64,000 nt of DNA, taken from positions 67,940 to 131,939 of the forward strand of contig DFMO01000010.1 of the NCBI GenBank assembly GCA_002375695.1, given 5' to 3'. The position numbers were made by a program, and so were the translations under genes. Below are positions 50,900 to 61,600 of this stretch, in pieces (positions within the stretch are counted from its first letter, which is position 1; every line of letters starts with the position of its first letter). Under the pieces are notes generated by a model. The model was given only the letters and a program-made list of their open reading frames with translations. It searched no databases and was not told the DNA's origin. This DNA comes from Flavobacteriaceae bacterium UBA3591. Its GTDB lineage: Bacteria > Bacteroidota > Bacteroidia > Flavobacteriales > Flavobacteriaceae.

Positions 50900-51445
50900 A
50901 TGAACAAAGCTTTGCTCCAACCTATTGTAGTAATTTGTATATGCCTCTTTTTTACAAGTTGCGTACGAGATACAGATTTTAATCAAGCCGAAGATGTTGC
51001 GCTAACACCAATTATTGAGTTAGACTTAATTTACTTTAATCTATCGGCAAATAATTTTTACGATTCTATAAATTCAAATCCTATTCTTAGTGTAACCGAT
51101 ACTACAGAAATTCGCTTTTTAAACGATGGCGAACTGCAAGATAGATTACAAAAAGCCGAATTTTACTTTAAATTCACCAACAGTATTCCTCGCAATTTTC
51201 AAGTCGATTTTCAATTTTTAAGCGAAACCAACGATACGGCTTATGTAGCCGGAACCCGCGTTGACGAAGGCCAACCTGCCACACCTGTTATTACCGAATA
51301 CACCGAAATAGTTGAAAACGCCGATATTTTTAAACTTACTCAAGCAAATAAAGTGGTAGTTACCGTTGCCATAGATTCATCCAGTCAAAACCTTGAGGGC
51401 GATCTAAGTTTAAAATCAAAAACAACCTACTTTCTGCAAAATTAA
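50900..51445 (+). CDS. lipoprotein of unknown function, first gene of an envelope trio
   Basis: A 181-aa lipoprotein (lipobox FFTSC, Cys21). The mature part is beta-rich without recognised motif (FYFKFTNSIPRNFQVDFQFLSETNDTAY, VVVTVAIDSSSQNLEGDLSLKSKTTYFLQN). It precedes a DUF5723 outer-membrane protein by 3 bp and a third exported protein that overlaps the latter, so the three probably work as one unit. Confidence 0.78.
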   Translation: MNKALLQPIVVICICLFFTSCVRDTDFNQAEDVALTPIIELDLIYFNLSANNFYDSINSNPILSVTDTTEIRFLNDGELQDRLQKAEFYFKFTNSIPRNFQVDFQFLSETNDTAYVAGTRVDEGQPATPVITEYTEIVENADIFKLTQANKVVVTVAIDSSSQNLEGDLSLKSKTTYFLQN

Positions 51446-51448
51446 CGA

Positions 51449-52864
51449 ATGCGATATTTTTTAACCTACATACTATGTTTAGTGGGGGTTTTGGCTATGG
51501 GTCAAAACAAGCAAATTCTCTATGGTTTTGATGCTGTCCCACAATCTTTAATGCTCAATCCTGGTAGCCACGTAACACAAAAAAAACACTTTGGTGTTCC
51601 GTTTTTGTCTCAAATACACGTAAACGGCGGTGCTTCGGGCGTTACCGCTTATGATATTTTTAAAGATGAAGCCGAAAGTATAAACGACAGAATTAGAACG
51701 GCCATTTTTGAAATGGATAATACAAACTTTTTTACAGTTACACAGCAGCTTGAACTAATTAATTTTGGGTGGCGCGCACGAAACGAAATCTATTTTTCGG
51801 GAGGAATTTATCAAGAGTTAGATTTTATAAGTTACTTTCCAAAAGATTTGGCAATCTTGGCGTGGGAAGGTAACCGAGATTATTTAGACTATCCGTTTAA
51901 CTTGGGTGAAATAAGTGCAACCGGAGATTTAACAACGGTTTTTCACTTTGGTGTCAATAAAAAGATTTCGAAACGATTAACACTTGGTTCGCGTTTAAAA
52001 ATCTATTCGAGTATGATAAGTTTTAGAAGTGTAGACAACCAAGGTACTTTTACAACTTCTTTAGGCGGGCCAGATGCCGAAAACATTTACGAACACACCA
52101 TCCAAAACGCCGATTTAAACCTTCAAACTTCGGGCTATGCTTCGCTTACCGATAGCGAAAATTCTGGCGATGTTACCAGTGATATTTTAGGGAGAGCACT
52201 GTTTGGTGGAAACTTGGGAGTAGGAGTGGATATTGGAATGAACTACGAAATAAATGACGCTTGGAGTTTTTCGGCAAGTGCTTTAGATGTTGGTGCTATT
52301 TTTCACACAAAAGATGTTGAAAATTATAGGGCTCACGGTACCTATACCTTAGACGGAATTAATTTAATTTTTCCACCCTTAAGCGATGGGGAAGCAACCT
52401 TGCCTTATTATGATAATTTAGAAGATGAAATTAAAAACGAGCTTGCATTAGATACGCTTACAACATCGTATACCCAACTTCGACCCTTAAAATTTAATGC
52501 TTCAATTACTTACGGTTTTGGGATTTTTAATAGCTCTGGCCCCTGCGATTGCTTAAATATGGATGGTAGTCAGCTGCACAAACAAAATGTAGGATTGCAA
52601 TTTTATTCAATTTTTAGGCCACAAGGGCCGCAAATGGCGGGGACATTGTTTTATTATAGGCGTATTTCAAACTTTCTTTCAGCCAAAGCAACTTATACGG
52701 TAGATTCGTTTTCGTCTTCGAATGTGGGCCTGGGTATTGCCGCAGATATTGGGAAGGTCAATTTTTATCTGGCAGCAGATAACCTTTTACGATACAATAA
52801 TCTTGCAAAAGCAAAAAGCGTATCTTTACAATTAGGATTTAATATTAAAATAGACGACGAATGA
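51449..52864 (+). CDS. DUF5723 family outer-membrane protein
   Basis: A 471-aa exported protein (signal peptide ending LAMGQ, about 19) whose mature part looks like a long beta barrel of the porin/PorV-like class: LYGFDAVPQSLMLNPG at the start, KRLTLGSRLKIYSSM, GVGVDIGMNYEINDAWSFSASALDVGAI and a C-terminal SLQLGFNIKI. This matches DUF5723. Function is unknown. The start follows the lipoprotein stop by 3 bp and the stop overlaps the next start by 4 bp. Confidence 0.83.
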   Translation: MRYFLTYILCLVGVLAMGQNKQILYGFDAVPQSLMLNPGSHVTQKKHFGVPFLSQIHVNGGASGVTAYDIFKDEAESINDRIRTAIFEMDNTNFFTVTQQLELINFGWRARNEIYFSGGIYQELDFISYFPKDLAILAWEGNRDYLDYPFNLGEISATGDLTTVFHFGVNKKISKRLTLGSRLKIYSSMISFRSVDNQGTFTTSLGGPDAENIYEHTIQNADLNLQTSGYASLTDSENSGDVTSDILGRALFGGNLGVGVDIGMNYEINDAWSFSASALDVGAIFHTKDVENYRAHGTYTLDGINLIFPPLSDGEATLPYYDNLEDEIKNELALDTLTTSYTQLRPLKFNASITYGFGIFNSSGPCDCLNMDGSQLHKQNVGLQFYSIFRPQGPQMAGTLFYYRRISNFLSAKATYTVDSFSSSNVGLGIAADIGKVNFYLAADNLLRYNNLAKAKSVSLQLGFNIKIDDE

Positions 52865-53661
52865 CACGAATTCTATTGTTTTTAAGCATTTTATTACTTT
52901 CTAAAAATGCTATTTCTCAAAATTTTGATTTAAATGAATATAGTTTTGTGGTTGTGCCAGAACAATTCGACTTTTTAAAATATAAAGACGAATACAACTT
53001 AAACTCGATGACGCAGTTCTATTTTAAAAAAAATGATTTTAATGCGTATATGGCTAAAGCAGCCCCTGCTGCAGACCGTTGTGCTGGGTTATATGCCAAC
53101 GTTGAGGAGGCAAAAACACTTTTTGGTACCAAGCTTCAAATAGTACTTAATGACTGCAATGGGGTTGAAATATACCGTAGTCAAGAAGGTAAAAGCAAGT
53201 ACAAAGAATATATTAAAAGTTACCAAGATGCCCTTAGAAAGGCTTTTAACAGCATTGAACTTTTAGATGTTAATCAAAAAGAATTTTCGGCTTCAGAAAA
53301 TGTTAGCTCTGTTGTAAAAACTACTGAAATGGAAATTTCTGAACCCAATATTCAAAATAACGATAATAAATTAGCGCCAAATTCTGCTAATTACAATACG
53401 CTTCCGCAGGCGAAATTTTCTACTTATTCTAATGCCGATAAAACGTATTTACTTCGAAAAACTTCAGAAGGCTATTCACTTTATCAGGAAACTGAAACTG
53501 CAGAAAACGGGTTGCTTTTAAAAGGGAAAATTATTGTAATGGGAGCTGTAGTTAAATTTATTGATACAAACGGAAAGGTTTTTAATGCGTCTTTTGATGG
53601 AATGGGCAATCTTACTATAATGGACGCAGAAGCGAAGAATACATTTCGTTTAGTAGATTAA
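52861..53661 (+). CDS. exported protein of unknown function, third gene of the trio
   Basis: A 266-aa protein with signal peptide (about 1-19, AISQ). It has an N-terminal domain (FDLNEYSFVVVPEQFDFLKYKDEYNLNSMTQFYFKK) found widely in small Flavobacteriia exported proteins, a polar linker (about 145-185), and a C-terminal beta part (LLKGKIIVMGAVVKFIDTNGKVF). No enzyme motif. It overlaps the DUF5723 gene by 4 bp (ATGA) and the convergent rarA end by 4 bp. Confidence 0.75.
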   Translation: MTRILLFLSILLLSKNAISQNFDLNEYSFVVVPEQFDFLKYKDEYNLNSMTQFYFKKNDFNAYMAKAAPAADRCAGLYANVEEAKTLFGTKLQIVLNDCNGVEIYRSQEGKSKYKEYIKSYQDALRKAFNSIELLDVNQKEFSASENVSSVVKTTEMEISEPNIQNNDNKLAPNSANYNTLPQAKFSTYSNADKTYLLRKTSEGYSLYQETETAENGLLLKGKIIVMGAVVKFIDTNGKVFNASFDGMGNLTIMDAEAKNTFRLVD

Positions 53662-54935
53662 AATTGATATTTATCCTTCCACAATTTCTTTAAATACGTT
53701 TTTAAATTGTTTTCCTTGGCGTTATTTCCAGGTTTGTAAAAGCTAGTGCCTACAATTTCTTTTGGTAGAAACTCGTGGGGTACAAAATTACCTTCGTAAT
53801 TGTGTGCGTATTCATATTCCTTTCCGTAACCCAATTGCTTCATAAGCTTTGTAGGTGCGTTTCTAATGGATAGCGGTACAGATAAGTCTCCCGTTTGCCT
53901 AACTAATTGCTGGGCTTCGCCAATTGCTTTATACGAGGCATTGCTTTTGGGTGAAGTTGCCAAATAAATAGCACATTGACTTAAAACGATGCGAGCTTCG
54001 GGATAGCCAATTGTACTCACTGCTTGAAAGGTACTATTTGCCAGTAACAACGCGTTAGGATTTGCCATACCAATATCTTCGGAAGATAGAATAACCATTC
54101 TTCGCGCAATAAATTTTAAATCTTCGCCACCTTCAATCATTCTAGCCAACCAATAGACAGCTGCATTAGGATCGCTTCCGCGGATGGATTTTATAAATGC
54201 CGAAATAATATCGTAGTGTTGATCGCCTGTTTTATCGTAAAGCACAGTGTTTTGCTGTACTTTTTGAAGCACCATTTTATTGGTGATAATTACTTTTTTA
54301 TCGGTTTCAGAAAGTACAATAAGCTCAAGAATATTAAGAAGTTTTCGGGCATCGCCTCCCGAAAGACGTATTAAGGCTTCGGTTTCATTGAGCGAAATAT
54401 CTCTTGCCGATAATATTTCATCTTCATGAATAGCACGATTTAATAGCGCTTCCATATCTTCTTTGCTAAAAGGTTCTAATACATAAACCTGACAGCGCGA
54501 AAGCAGTGCCGGAATAACCTCAAAGCTGGGATTTTCGGTCGTGGCACCAATTAGGGTAATCCATCCTTTTTCTACGGCGCCCAGCAATGAATCTTGTTGC
54601 GATTTACTAAATCTATGGATTTCATCTATAAACAAAATTGGGTTTTTAGTTGAAAATAGATTGTCGCTTTTTTTTGCCTTTTCAATAACCTCGCGTACTG
54701 CCGCAACACCGCTATCTATAGCGCTTAAGGTATAAAAAGGGCGTCCGCTTTGATTGGCTATAATGTTTGCCAAGGTTGTTTTTCCCGTTCCGGGTGGTCC
54801 CCACAGAACTATAGAAGGAATCATTCCAGTTTTTAACTGTGAATTTAAAGAGCCATTAGGGCCAACTAAATGTTGTTGGCTCATATAGCCGTCGAGGGTT
54901 GTAGGGCGAATTCTTTCAGCAAGCGGTGCATTCAT
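53658..54935 (-). CDS. rarA: replication-associated recombination protein A (RarA/MgsA)
   Basis: A 425-aa AAA+ ATPase of the clamp-loader-like RarA/WRNIP1 family acting at stalled forks. Walker A GPPGTGKT is at 46-53, Walker B FIDEIHRF, sensor segment LIGATTENPSFEV and the C-terminal tetramerisation domain (DPNAAVYWLARMIEGGEDL, later GYGKEYEYAHNYEGNF). The ATG at 54935 is chosen; an in-frame TTG at 54944 would add three residues. It is divergent from the rhomboid gene with a 90-bp gap. Confidence 0.95.
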   Translation of the reverse strand: MNAPLAERIRPTTLDGYMSQQHLVGPNGSLNSQLKTGMIPSIVLWGPPGTGKTTLANIIANQSGRPFYTLSAIDSGVAAVREVIEKAKKSDNLFSTKNPILFIDEIHRFSKSQQDSLLGAVEKGWITLIGATTENPSFEVIPALLSRCQVYVLEPFSKEDMEALLNRAIHEDEILSARDISLNETEALIRLSGGDARKLLNILELIVLSETDKKVIITNKMVLQKVQQNTVLYDKTGDQHYDIISAFIKSIRGSDPNAAVYWLARMIEGGEDLKFIARRMVILSSEDIGMANPNALLLANSTFQAVSTIGYPEARIVLSQCAIYLATSPKSNASYKAIGEAQQLVRQTGDLSVPLSIRNAPTKLMKQLGYGKEYEYAHNYEGNFVPHEFLPKEIVGTSFYKPGNNAKENNLKTYLKKLWKDKYQF

Positions 54936-55025
54936 AGGTTTCAAAATTACAATATTAAAACATGCCTTTCACTGACAATTTATCATAAATTTACAATTAG
55001 GAGTACTTATTGTAAACTATCTATT

Positions 55026-55823
55026 ATGCAACAATCCAAGTCATTAAAATTTTCTGTAGATACCATCGGTTTTCCATTGCTATTTGTAATGGTTTTATGG
55101 ATTATTTACTGGGTTGAAATGCGTTTTAATTTTAACTTTAATGTATTTGGAGTTTATCCGCGTACGCTCGAAGGATTACGCGGCGTTTTATTTAGTCCGT
55201 TTGTTCACGGAAGTTTAAAACATTTATTTAATAACTCTATTCCCTTATTTGTGCTTACCGTGGCGCTATTTTATTTTTACAGAGATATTAGATGGAAGGT
55301 GTTATTCTTTGGCCTTTTATTAACTGGAATTGCCACGTGGCTAATTGGCAGATCGTCCTTGCATATTGGCGCGAGTGGCGTAGTTTATATGCTTGTTGCA
55401 CTTTTATTTTTTAAAGGAATTTTTTCAAAACAATATCAACTTACAGCACTGGCTTTGGTGGTTGTCTTTCTATATGGCGGTATGTTTTGGTATGTCTTTC
55501 CTGTTGATCCTACTATTTCTTGGGAAGGACATTTATCTGGCTTTATTATAGGGTTTATATTCGCTTTTATTTTTAAAAGTGCGCCTATTGAAAGGAAAAA
55601 ATACGAATGGGAAAGAGAAGAGTACAACCCCGATGACGATCCTTTTTTACAGCAGTTTGATGAAAACGGAAATTTTATTGAAACCCCCAAAGAAGATGTA
55701 GTAGACTCTCAAATTACTTTGCATTCTACAAATAATAATAACGAGAGAACGAATAATGCTTCGTCTAAACCCATTAAAATTGTTTACACGCTAAAAAAAG
55801 ATTCGGAAGGCGGAACCGAATAA
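55026..55823 (+). CDS. rhomboid family intramembrane serine protease
   Basis: A 265-aa polytopic protein with six or more hydrophobic segments. Catalytic dyad: Ser117 in HIGASGVVYML (GxSG) and His169 in WEGHLSGFIIG. HGSLKHLFNNSIPLFV (61-76) contains the conserved H/N loop. A hydrophilic C-terminal tail (about 190-265) is cytoplasmic. The ATG at 55026 is preferred: the open frame extends back to 54870 but those residues run over rarA on the other strand and look non-coding. Substrates are unknown. It converges with rlmB with a 6-bp gap. Confidence 0.9.
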   Translation: MQQSKSLKFSVDTIGFPLLFVMVLWIIYWVEMRFNFNFNVFGVYPRTLEGLRGVLFSPFVHGSLKHLFNNSIPLFVLTVALFYFYRDIRWKVLFFGLLLTGIATWLIGRSSLHIGASGVVYMLVALLFFKGIFSKQYQLTALALVVVFLYGGMFWYVFPVDPTISWEGHLSGFIIGFIFAFIFKSAPIERKKYEWEREEYNPDDDPFLQQFDENGNFIETPKEDVVDSQITLHSTNNNNERTNNASSKPIKIVYTLKKDSEGGTE

Positions 55824-55829
55824 ATAATA

Positions 55830-56567
55830 TTATTGCCTTTGCCTAATTACTTCGTATAAAAAGGCGCCGCAAGCAACCGAAACATTAAGTGAGTTTATTT
55901 CGCCAAGGAGTGGTAAAGATGCTTTTTTGTCGACTAGGTTAAGTACCGATTTTGAAATGCCTTTACCTTCAGATCCCATAACAATAGCCAAGGGTTGTGT
56001 AAGTTCTAAAGAATATAAATTGGTATTGGTTTTTTCGGTGGCGGCTATGGTAGTTATACCAGAACCTTGAAGGTAGAAAATGGCGTCTTTAATATGGTCT
56101 ACTTTACAGATAGGAATATTAAAAATAGCACCTGCCGAAGTTTTTACGGTATCGCCCGTAACGGGTGCGCCACCCGATTTTTGAATAATTACGGCATCGA
56201 CTCCTGTACATTCTGCGGTACGTAAAATCGCTCCAAAATTTCGAACATCGGTAATTTGATCTAAAATAAGGAAGAGGGGAGTGCTATCTTTTTCTAACGT
56301 AGTTTCAACTATTGATTCTAAAGAATGAAAAGCCACTGGCGAAGTAAGGGCAACAATGCCTTGATGGTTTCCTTTTGTAAGTCTATTTAGCTTTTCAACA
56401 GGAACAACATTTACGTTTACATTTGCTTTTTCCAGAGCAATTACAAGACTTTCAATTTTATCGTTTTCAATTCCTTTTTGGATAAACACCTTGTCGAAAT
56501 TAACGTTTGAAGCTAATGCCTCTTTAACTGGATAGATTCCAAAAATTGTATTGGTTTTGTCTTGCAT
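55830..56567 (-). CDS. rlmB: 23S rRNA (guanosine-2251-2'-O)-methyltransferase RlmB
   Basis: A 245-aa SpoU/TrmH-type SPOUT methyltransferase. An N-terminal L30e-like substrate-binding domain (FGIYPVKEAL) is followed by the SPOUT domain with motif 1 LDQITDVRNFGAILRTAE, motif 2 AIVMGSEGKGIS and motif 3 LNVSVACGAFLYEV. It methylates G2251 in the P loop of 23S rRNA. Start ATG at 56567; a TATCTTTG box lies just upstream. Confidence 0.94.
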   Translation of the reverse strand: MQDKTNTIFGIYPVKEALASNVNFDKVFIQKGIENDKIESLVIALEKANVNVNVVPVEKLNRLTKGNHQGIVALTSPVAFHSLESIVETTLEKDSTPLFLILDQITDVRNFGAILRTAECTGVDAVIIQKSGGAPVTGDTVKTSAGAIFNIPICKVDHIKDAIFYLQGSGITTIAATEKTNTNLYSLELTQPLAIVMGSEGKGISKSVLNLVDKKASLPLLGEINSLNVSVACGAFLYEVIRQRQ

Positions 56568-56592
56568 AATGCTTTTGTTGTTTATTGATTGG

Positions 56593-56600
56593 CAAAGATA
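56593..56600 (-). promoter_or_regulatory. rlmB promoter -7 element TATCTTTG
   Basis: TATCTTTG on the minus strand matches TAnnTTTG and lies 26 bp upstream of the rlmB ATG. A TTG further up is about 28 bp away, longer than the usual spacer. Confidence 0.5.
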
Positions 56601-56641
56601 CTTAGATTATCTTATTAATTATTTTATTCAATTTAAAGAAT

Positions 56642-56673
56642 AAAAAAAAGCACCTCTTAAAAAGAGGTGCTTT
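56642..56673 (-). terminator. intrinsic terminator of the SusCD operon
   Basis: A perfect 12-bp stem AAAGCACCTCTT (56647-56658) / AAGAGGTGCTTT (56662-56673). On the minus strand it is followed by eight T, 21 bp after the stop of the small lipoprotein gene. Confidence 0.9.
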
Positions 56674-56694
56674 AAAGTTTAAAGAACTAAAAAA

Positions 56695-57120
56695 TTATTT
56701 TTTAAGTCCTATTTGTGATCTACCGCCAGATACTACGTTAGCTTCACCTTCAATAGCAAGCTTAAAGAATCTTCTGGTATCATCAAGAGAATTATCTATA
56801 CCTGTAACACCAAATTTAACTTTACGTGTGTTAGGTGGAAAAGTAACCGTTCCTTCAAAAGAGTAATTTTCTGGATCAACAGGTAAGGTATCTACTGGTA
56901 CCGTAATTACATTAAAAGTTCTTGCTACGTTAGATAGGTCAGAAACAAAAACTTCAACACTATCTGTTTTAGATCCACCATCTGGTACTCTAATGTTCTT
57001 TGTAAGCGTAACAAAACCAACTGTGGTCATACGCTCTGTATCATAATCGTCATACGTTTCGCACGATACTACACCAAGTGCTAGTGCAAAAACAACGAGT
57101 AATATATTAACTTTTTTCAT
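56695..57120 (-). CDS. small surface lipoprotein, third gene of the SusCD operon
   Basis: A 141-aa lipoprotein (lipobox GVVSC, about Cys20). The mature part is a single beta-sandwich-like domain (VGFVTLTKNIRVPDGGSKTDSVEVFVSDLS, FEGTVTFPPNTRKVKFGVTGIDN), reminiscent of Calx-beta or DUF1735-type domains. I do not assign a family. It ends the susC-susD unit 23 bp after susD and before a strong terminator, so it is probably an accessory surface binding protein for the same nutrient. Confidence 0.75.
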   Translation of the reverse strand: MKKVNILLVVFALALGVVSCETYDDYDTERMTTVGFVTLTKNIRVPDGGSKTDSVEVFVSDLSNVARTFNVITVPVDTLPVDPENYSFEGTVTFPPNTRKVKFGVTGIDNSLDDTRRFFKLAIEGEANVVSGGRSQIGLKK

Positions 57121-57143
57121 TTTTGATAGATTTTTAAAAATTA

Positions 57144-58580
57144 TTAATACCCAGGATTTTGAACAAGATTAGGGTTTACATCTAAAGAGCTCTGTGCAAT
57201 TGGCAATTGGAATTTAAAATTGCCAGCAGGTAACGACTGGTTATCTGAAGGTGTACCACTACCATCGGCAAGGTCACCAAATCCTGCACGCTCTACACCA
57301 AGACCCCAACGCTTAAGGTCGAAGAATCTTTGGTATTCGAAAGCGAATTCTAATCTTCTTTCTAATCTAATTGCATCGCGAAGCGCAGTACCAGTCTCAC
57401 CACTTGGAGGAGTCTCGTAACGCTTAGTTCTTACCACGTCTAGTGCATTTCTTGCGTCAACTTCACGACCAAGGTTATACAATGCTTCAGCTTTGTTTAA
57501 GTGAGCTTCTGCAGCACGTAGAATTTTAATATCTACTTGTCCGTTAGTTTGTCCTGTTCTACCAAATAATTTTTTGATTGCGTTAAACTGCAAGCCATCA
57601 GCATTGTTTGCGGCTTGCATTGTATATGCATCTTTACGAATGTCATCTTCTGCAAAAGTTGTGTATAAATCGTAAGATACAACATACTCAGGAATCAAGT
57701 TAGTTAAACCACCTTGGCTCCATACAACCCCTACGCTAATTCCAAAAATTGGAAGTTCGTTAGGAATGTAAAATAATAAACCAGAACGGCTTGCATCTTC
57801 CCAAACGTCAACAACATCTGCACGTGGTGCAACTGGAGTGCTTACGCGGTTAGCAGCATCAATTGCTTTTTGCCACTCACCCATATATAAGTATACTCTA
57901 GATAAAAGTGTGTTAACAGCGTCTTTGTTTAAACGACCAACATCATTGGTTTCGTTAATTCCTGCTGCAGCATCGGTAAGGTCTGCAACTATTTGGCTGT
58001 AAACAGCGCCAACAGTTTCTCTTGCAGGCTCAATATTTGCATCTGCTTCAGTAACGTAAGCAATTCCTAAACTACCATTTGCATCACCAGATTGGGTTGG
58101 TATTTTTCCGTAGAAACTTACCATATTAAAATGTGCAAGGGCTCTTAACGCTTTTGCTTCAGCAACAACGTTTTCTTTATTATCACCTTCAAAACCTTCG
58201 CTGTTTGCTAATAAAAGGTTAGCTCTATAAATTAATTCGTAAGCTCCTCTATATAGGCCGTACATAGGTCCATCTGCAGGACCGTATTGCCAGTTGTGAA
58301 GGTTTCTTCTAGAACCACGTCCTTTTTGTGCAAAAGTAACGTTGTCTGATAATACATCTGGTGCGTCTAACATACCGCCAGTATCGCTACCACCATAGAA
58401 ACCACCGTTAGTTAAGCTCTCGTAAACACCACGAATAGCGTTTTCAAAATCTGCAGCGGTAACATATGCGTTCTCATTACCAAATGAGTCAAATGGTATT
58501 TGGTCCAATTCTTTCTCGCAGGAAGTAAAAGCTCCAACGATCAAGGCCAAAATTGTTATTTTATAAATTATTTTTTTCAT
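57144..58580 (-). CDS. RagB/SusD family nutrient-binding lipoprotein
   Basis: A 478-aa SusD homologue. Lipobox FTSC (near residue 20), N-terminal TPR-like helices (DFENAIRGVYESLTNGGFYGG), LRALAHFNMVSFYGKIP, and the C-terminal domain with RRLEFAFEYQRFFDLKRWG and YPIP-like ending (NLVQNPGY). SusD lids the SusC transporter and captures ligand at the surface. The ATG at 58580 gives a clean lipoprotein signal; an upstream in-frame start at 58616 would overlap susC and is rejected. No glycoside hydrolase lies nearby, so the ligand is unknown. Confidence 0.93.
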   Translation of the reverse strand: MKKIIYKITILALIVGAFTSCEKELDQIPFDSFGNENAYVTAADFENAIRGVYESLTNGGFYGGSDTGGMLDAPDVLSDNVTFAQKGRGSRRNLHNWQYGPADGPMYGLYRGAYELIYRANLLLANSEGFEGDNKENVVAEAKALRALAHFNMVSFYGKIPTQSGDANGSLGIAYVTEADANIEPARETVGAVYSQIVADLTDAAAGINETNDVGRLNKDAVNTLLSRVYLYMGEWQKAIDAANRVSTPVAPRADVVDVWEDASRSGLLFYIPNELPIFGISVGVVWSQGGLTNLIPEYVVSYDLYTTFAEDDIRKDAYTMQAANNADGLQFNAIKKLFGRTGQTNGQVDIKILRAAEAHLNKAEALYNLGREVDARNALDVVRTKRYETPPSGETGTALRDAIRLERRLEFAFEYQRFFDLKRWGLGVERAGFGDLADGSGTPSDNQSLPAGNFKFQLPIAQSSLDVNPNLVQNPGY

Positions 58581-58602
58581 TTTATCAACTTGTTTTTTAA
58601 AA

Positions 58603-61600
58603 TTAGAAACTAACATCCAGACCTAATTGGAATGATTTGGTATTTGGATAGCTATATAAAGTTGCTTCACCTGGTGCAACTGCATCTCCATAAGATATAG
58701 TCTCACCAGAAGAAATACCTACTTCAGGATCACCCCAGAACTTAGAGAAGGTCAATAGGTTTTGCCCTTGTACATAAAGTCTTAATGAGTTAATAGGAGT
58801 TTTGTCCAAGTATTTGCTTGGGAAAGAATACGACAGCGTAATGTTGCGCATACGAATATAATCTCCTTTTTCTAACCATCTGTCTGATTCTCCCATAACT
58901 GATGAATCTTCATTAGTATAAATTGGGCTAGGAAGCACTCCTGTGTCTCCTGGTTGTTGCCAGTAGTTAAATGCACTTGTTGCGTGGTTATCTGCAATCG
59001 CTAAACCATCAGACTCACGATCTGAACGTACATAGTTGTTTATCCAGTTTCCGTACTTGAATACGAAATCTGTACGCAATCCAAATCCTTTGTAAGTAAT
59101 GTTAGAGAAGAATCCACCTTCTTTATCAGCAATAGTTGATTTACCTTGGAATACACGGTTTTCACCTTCAGGCATTTCATTTGCAAAGTAAATGTTACCA
59201 TCACCACCGTAGAACTGTGCTCTACCTGTTGCTGGATCTACACCTGCATAACGAATTAAGTAGTGCTCATTAATTTTACGTCCTTCACTCCAACGAATGT
59301 TGAAAGTATTTGTAGCGTCAATGTCTTCACCTTCTGGAAGCTTCACAATTTCGTGGTCTAAGAAAATAATGTTTCCACCTAAAGTCCATTTGAAATCTGG
59401 AGAACGGAAAACATCTGCTTGTAAAGAGAATTCTAAACCTTTGTTGCGAATATCACCAACGTTACCTGCAATAGTACCTACACCAGATTCGTCTGCTTTA
59501 GGAATGTTGAAAAGTAAGTCTGTTGTATTTCTAATAAAGTAATCTGCAACGGTACGAACTCTGTTGTTAAACATGTTTAACTCAAGACCTACGTTAGTTG
59601 TAGTAGTTGTTTCCCAGCTTAGGTCGCGGTTTTCAACATTATCTGGTTCTGTACTTGACCCACCTGGGTAAGATCCAAAACCTACAGTTCCTTGCCAAGC
59701 GTAGTTAGAAAGACCAAGTCTGTTACCTACAGATCCGTAAGAAGCTCTAAGATTTAAATCATCGATAAAGCTTACGTCAAAGAAGTTTTCTTTAGCAACA
59801 TTCCATCCAATACTACCACTATAGAAAGTACCAAATTTTACGTCTTCACCAAAGTTTGAAGATCCATCACGACGCACAGAACCTTGAATAGAGTAGCGCT
59901 CTTTAAAGCTGTAGTCTGCGAATGCACCATAAGATAATAATGTTAATCTACTTCTGTTTGTGATACCCACTGTAACTTCGGCAGCGTTAGATTGTGTAGT
60001 TAATAAAGCAGATGGGAAACCAATACTTCTTACAAACTGTCTGTTGAATTCGTTCATGTTGAATTCATATAAACCAAGAACGTTTAAGTTATGGTCGTCT
60101 GTAGATAGGTTATAGTTAACACGGTTACTAACTGTAAAGTCAACTCTGTGTTGTTGGTCATCAAATTTATTACCTGGCTTCGTTGGGTCACCAATAAGGG
60201 CATCCAAAATACCACCTGGCTTAGAATAACTTTCTCTTCTACGAGCTAACCAGTTTACTGCAACGTTAAGATTGTAGCTCCAGTGCTCGTTAAAAGTAAC
60301 AACAGCATCTACACTACCAAGAGTTGTATTGTCCATATCTTCGCTTGGCTCAGATAATAATGCGCCTCTAATTGGAAAGGTAGTATGTGTTGGGTTATAG
60401 ATTGGGTTCCCGTTTTCGTCAAGAACTAAATCACCATTGTCATCAATAACAAATTCTGTCTCATAACCATTATAATCAAGCATTGCTCTAAATGGGTTTT
60501 GAGTGTTGTTTCTATCTCTTGGCTCATCACTAATAGCTCTCGAGTATCCTACGTTTACACCAAGTGATAACCATTCTTTAGCATCAAAATTTACATTTAA
60601 ACGAGCACCAGTTCTTTCAAAACCGTCAATATGGTCGATAATACCAGTATTTCTGTCATTTGTTACAGAAAAGTAGTAGTCCATTTTTTCAGCACCGCCA
60701 GAAATAGAAACACTGTTGTTTTGAACAATACCGTCTTTTAAGATTAAATCTTGCCAGTCTACTTCGTTATCTAATAAAAATTGACGCTCTGGCGAACCTG
60801 GAGCTGTTGTTACACCTGGAAGTGAAGCAGCACCAGTAATACCTAATGCATACATTTCGGCCTCATACTGCATTTTTTCAGCAGCAGACATCATTGTGTA
60901 GTTAGGTTCGATTCTAGAACTTACACCATAACGTGAGCTAAAACGAACAACCGCATCTTTATTACGGTTACCGCTTTTAGTTGTAATAATTACAACCCCG
61001 TTAGATCCTCTAGAACCGTATCTTGCGGTCATAGCAGCATCTTTTAAGATGGTAATGTTTTCAATATCCTCATTTGGGATATTTGCAAGATCTTGCTCTC
61101 TAATAGGAGCATTGTCTACAATGTACAACGGAGATGATGCACCTGCAACAAGAGATCCTGTACCACGAATACGAACGAAAGCTCCTTGTCCTGGCTTACC
61201 GTTGGCAGCAGTTACCTGTACCCCGGCTGCCTTACCTTGCAGCATATTGTCAATACTGGTAGTAGGCGCCATTTGTGAAAGTTCCGTTGCAGAAATAGAC
61301 ACTACTGCCGAGTTCTGAACTGTTTGATTCTTTGTAGAGTACCCAGTAACTACAACCTCGCTCAAGCTCTCACCTGGCTGTAAGGTTACGTCAATTTTGT
61401 TTTGAGCACCTACCTTTATTTCCTGAGTGTCAAAACCTACATAACTAAAAGTTAAAGTCTGTCCCACTTCAGCAGCGATGGTGTAATTACCATCAAAGTC
61501 TGACTGTGTTCCAGAGTTTGTTCCTTTAATTATAACGTTTGCACCAGGCAATGGCAGACCTGTGTCGTCCGTCACCGTACCTGTAATAGTTTTTTGCTGT

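Noticed and set aside
54870..55025. N-terminal extension of the rhomboid protein
   Set aside because: The extra residues run antisense over the 5' end of rarA and do not resemble a rhomboid N-terminus; ATG at 55026 gives a normal protein.
58581..58616. Longer susD start
   Set aside because: It would overlap the susC 3' end and put 12 polar residues before an otherwise perfect lipoprotein signal.
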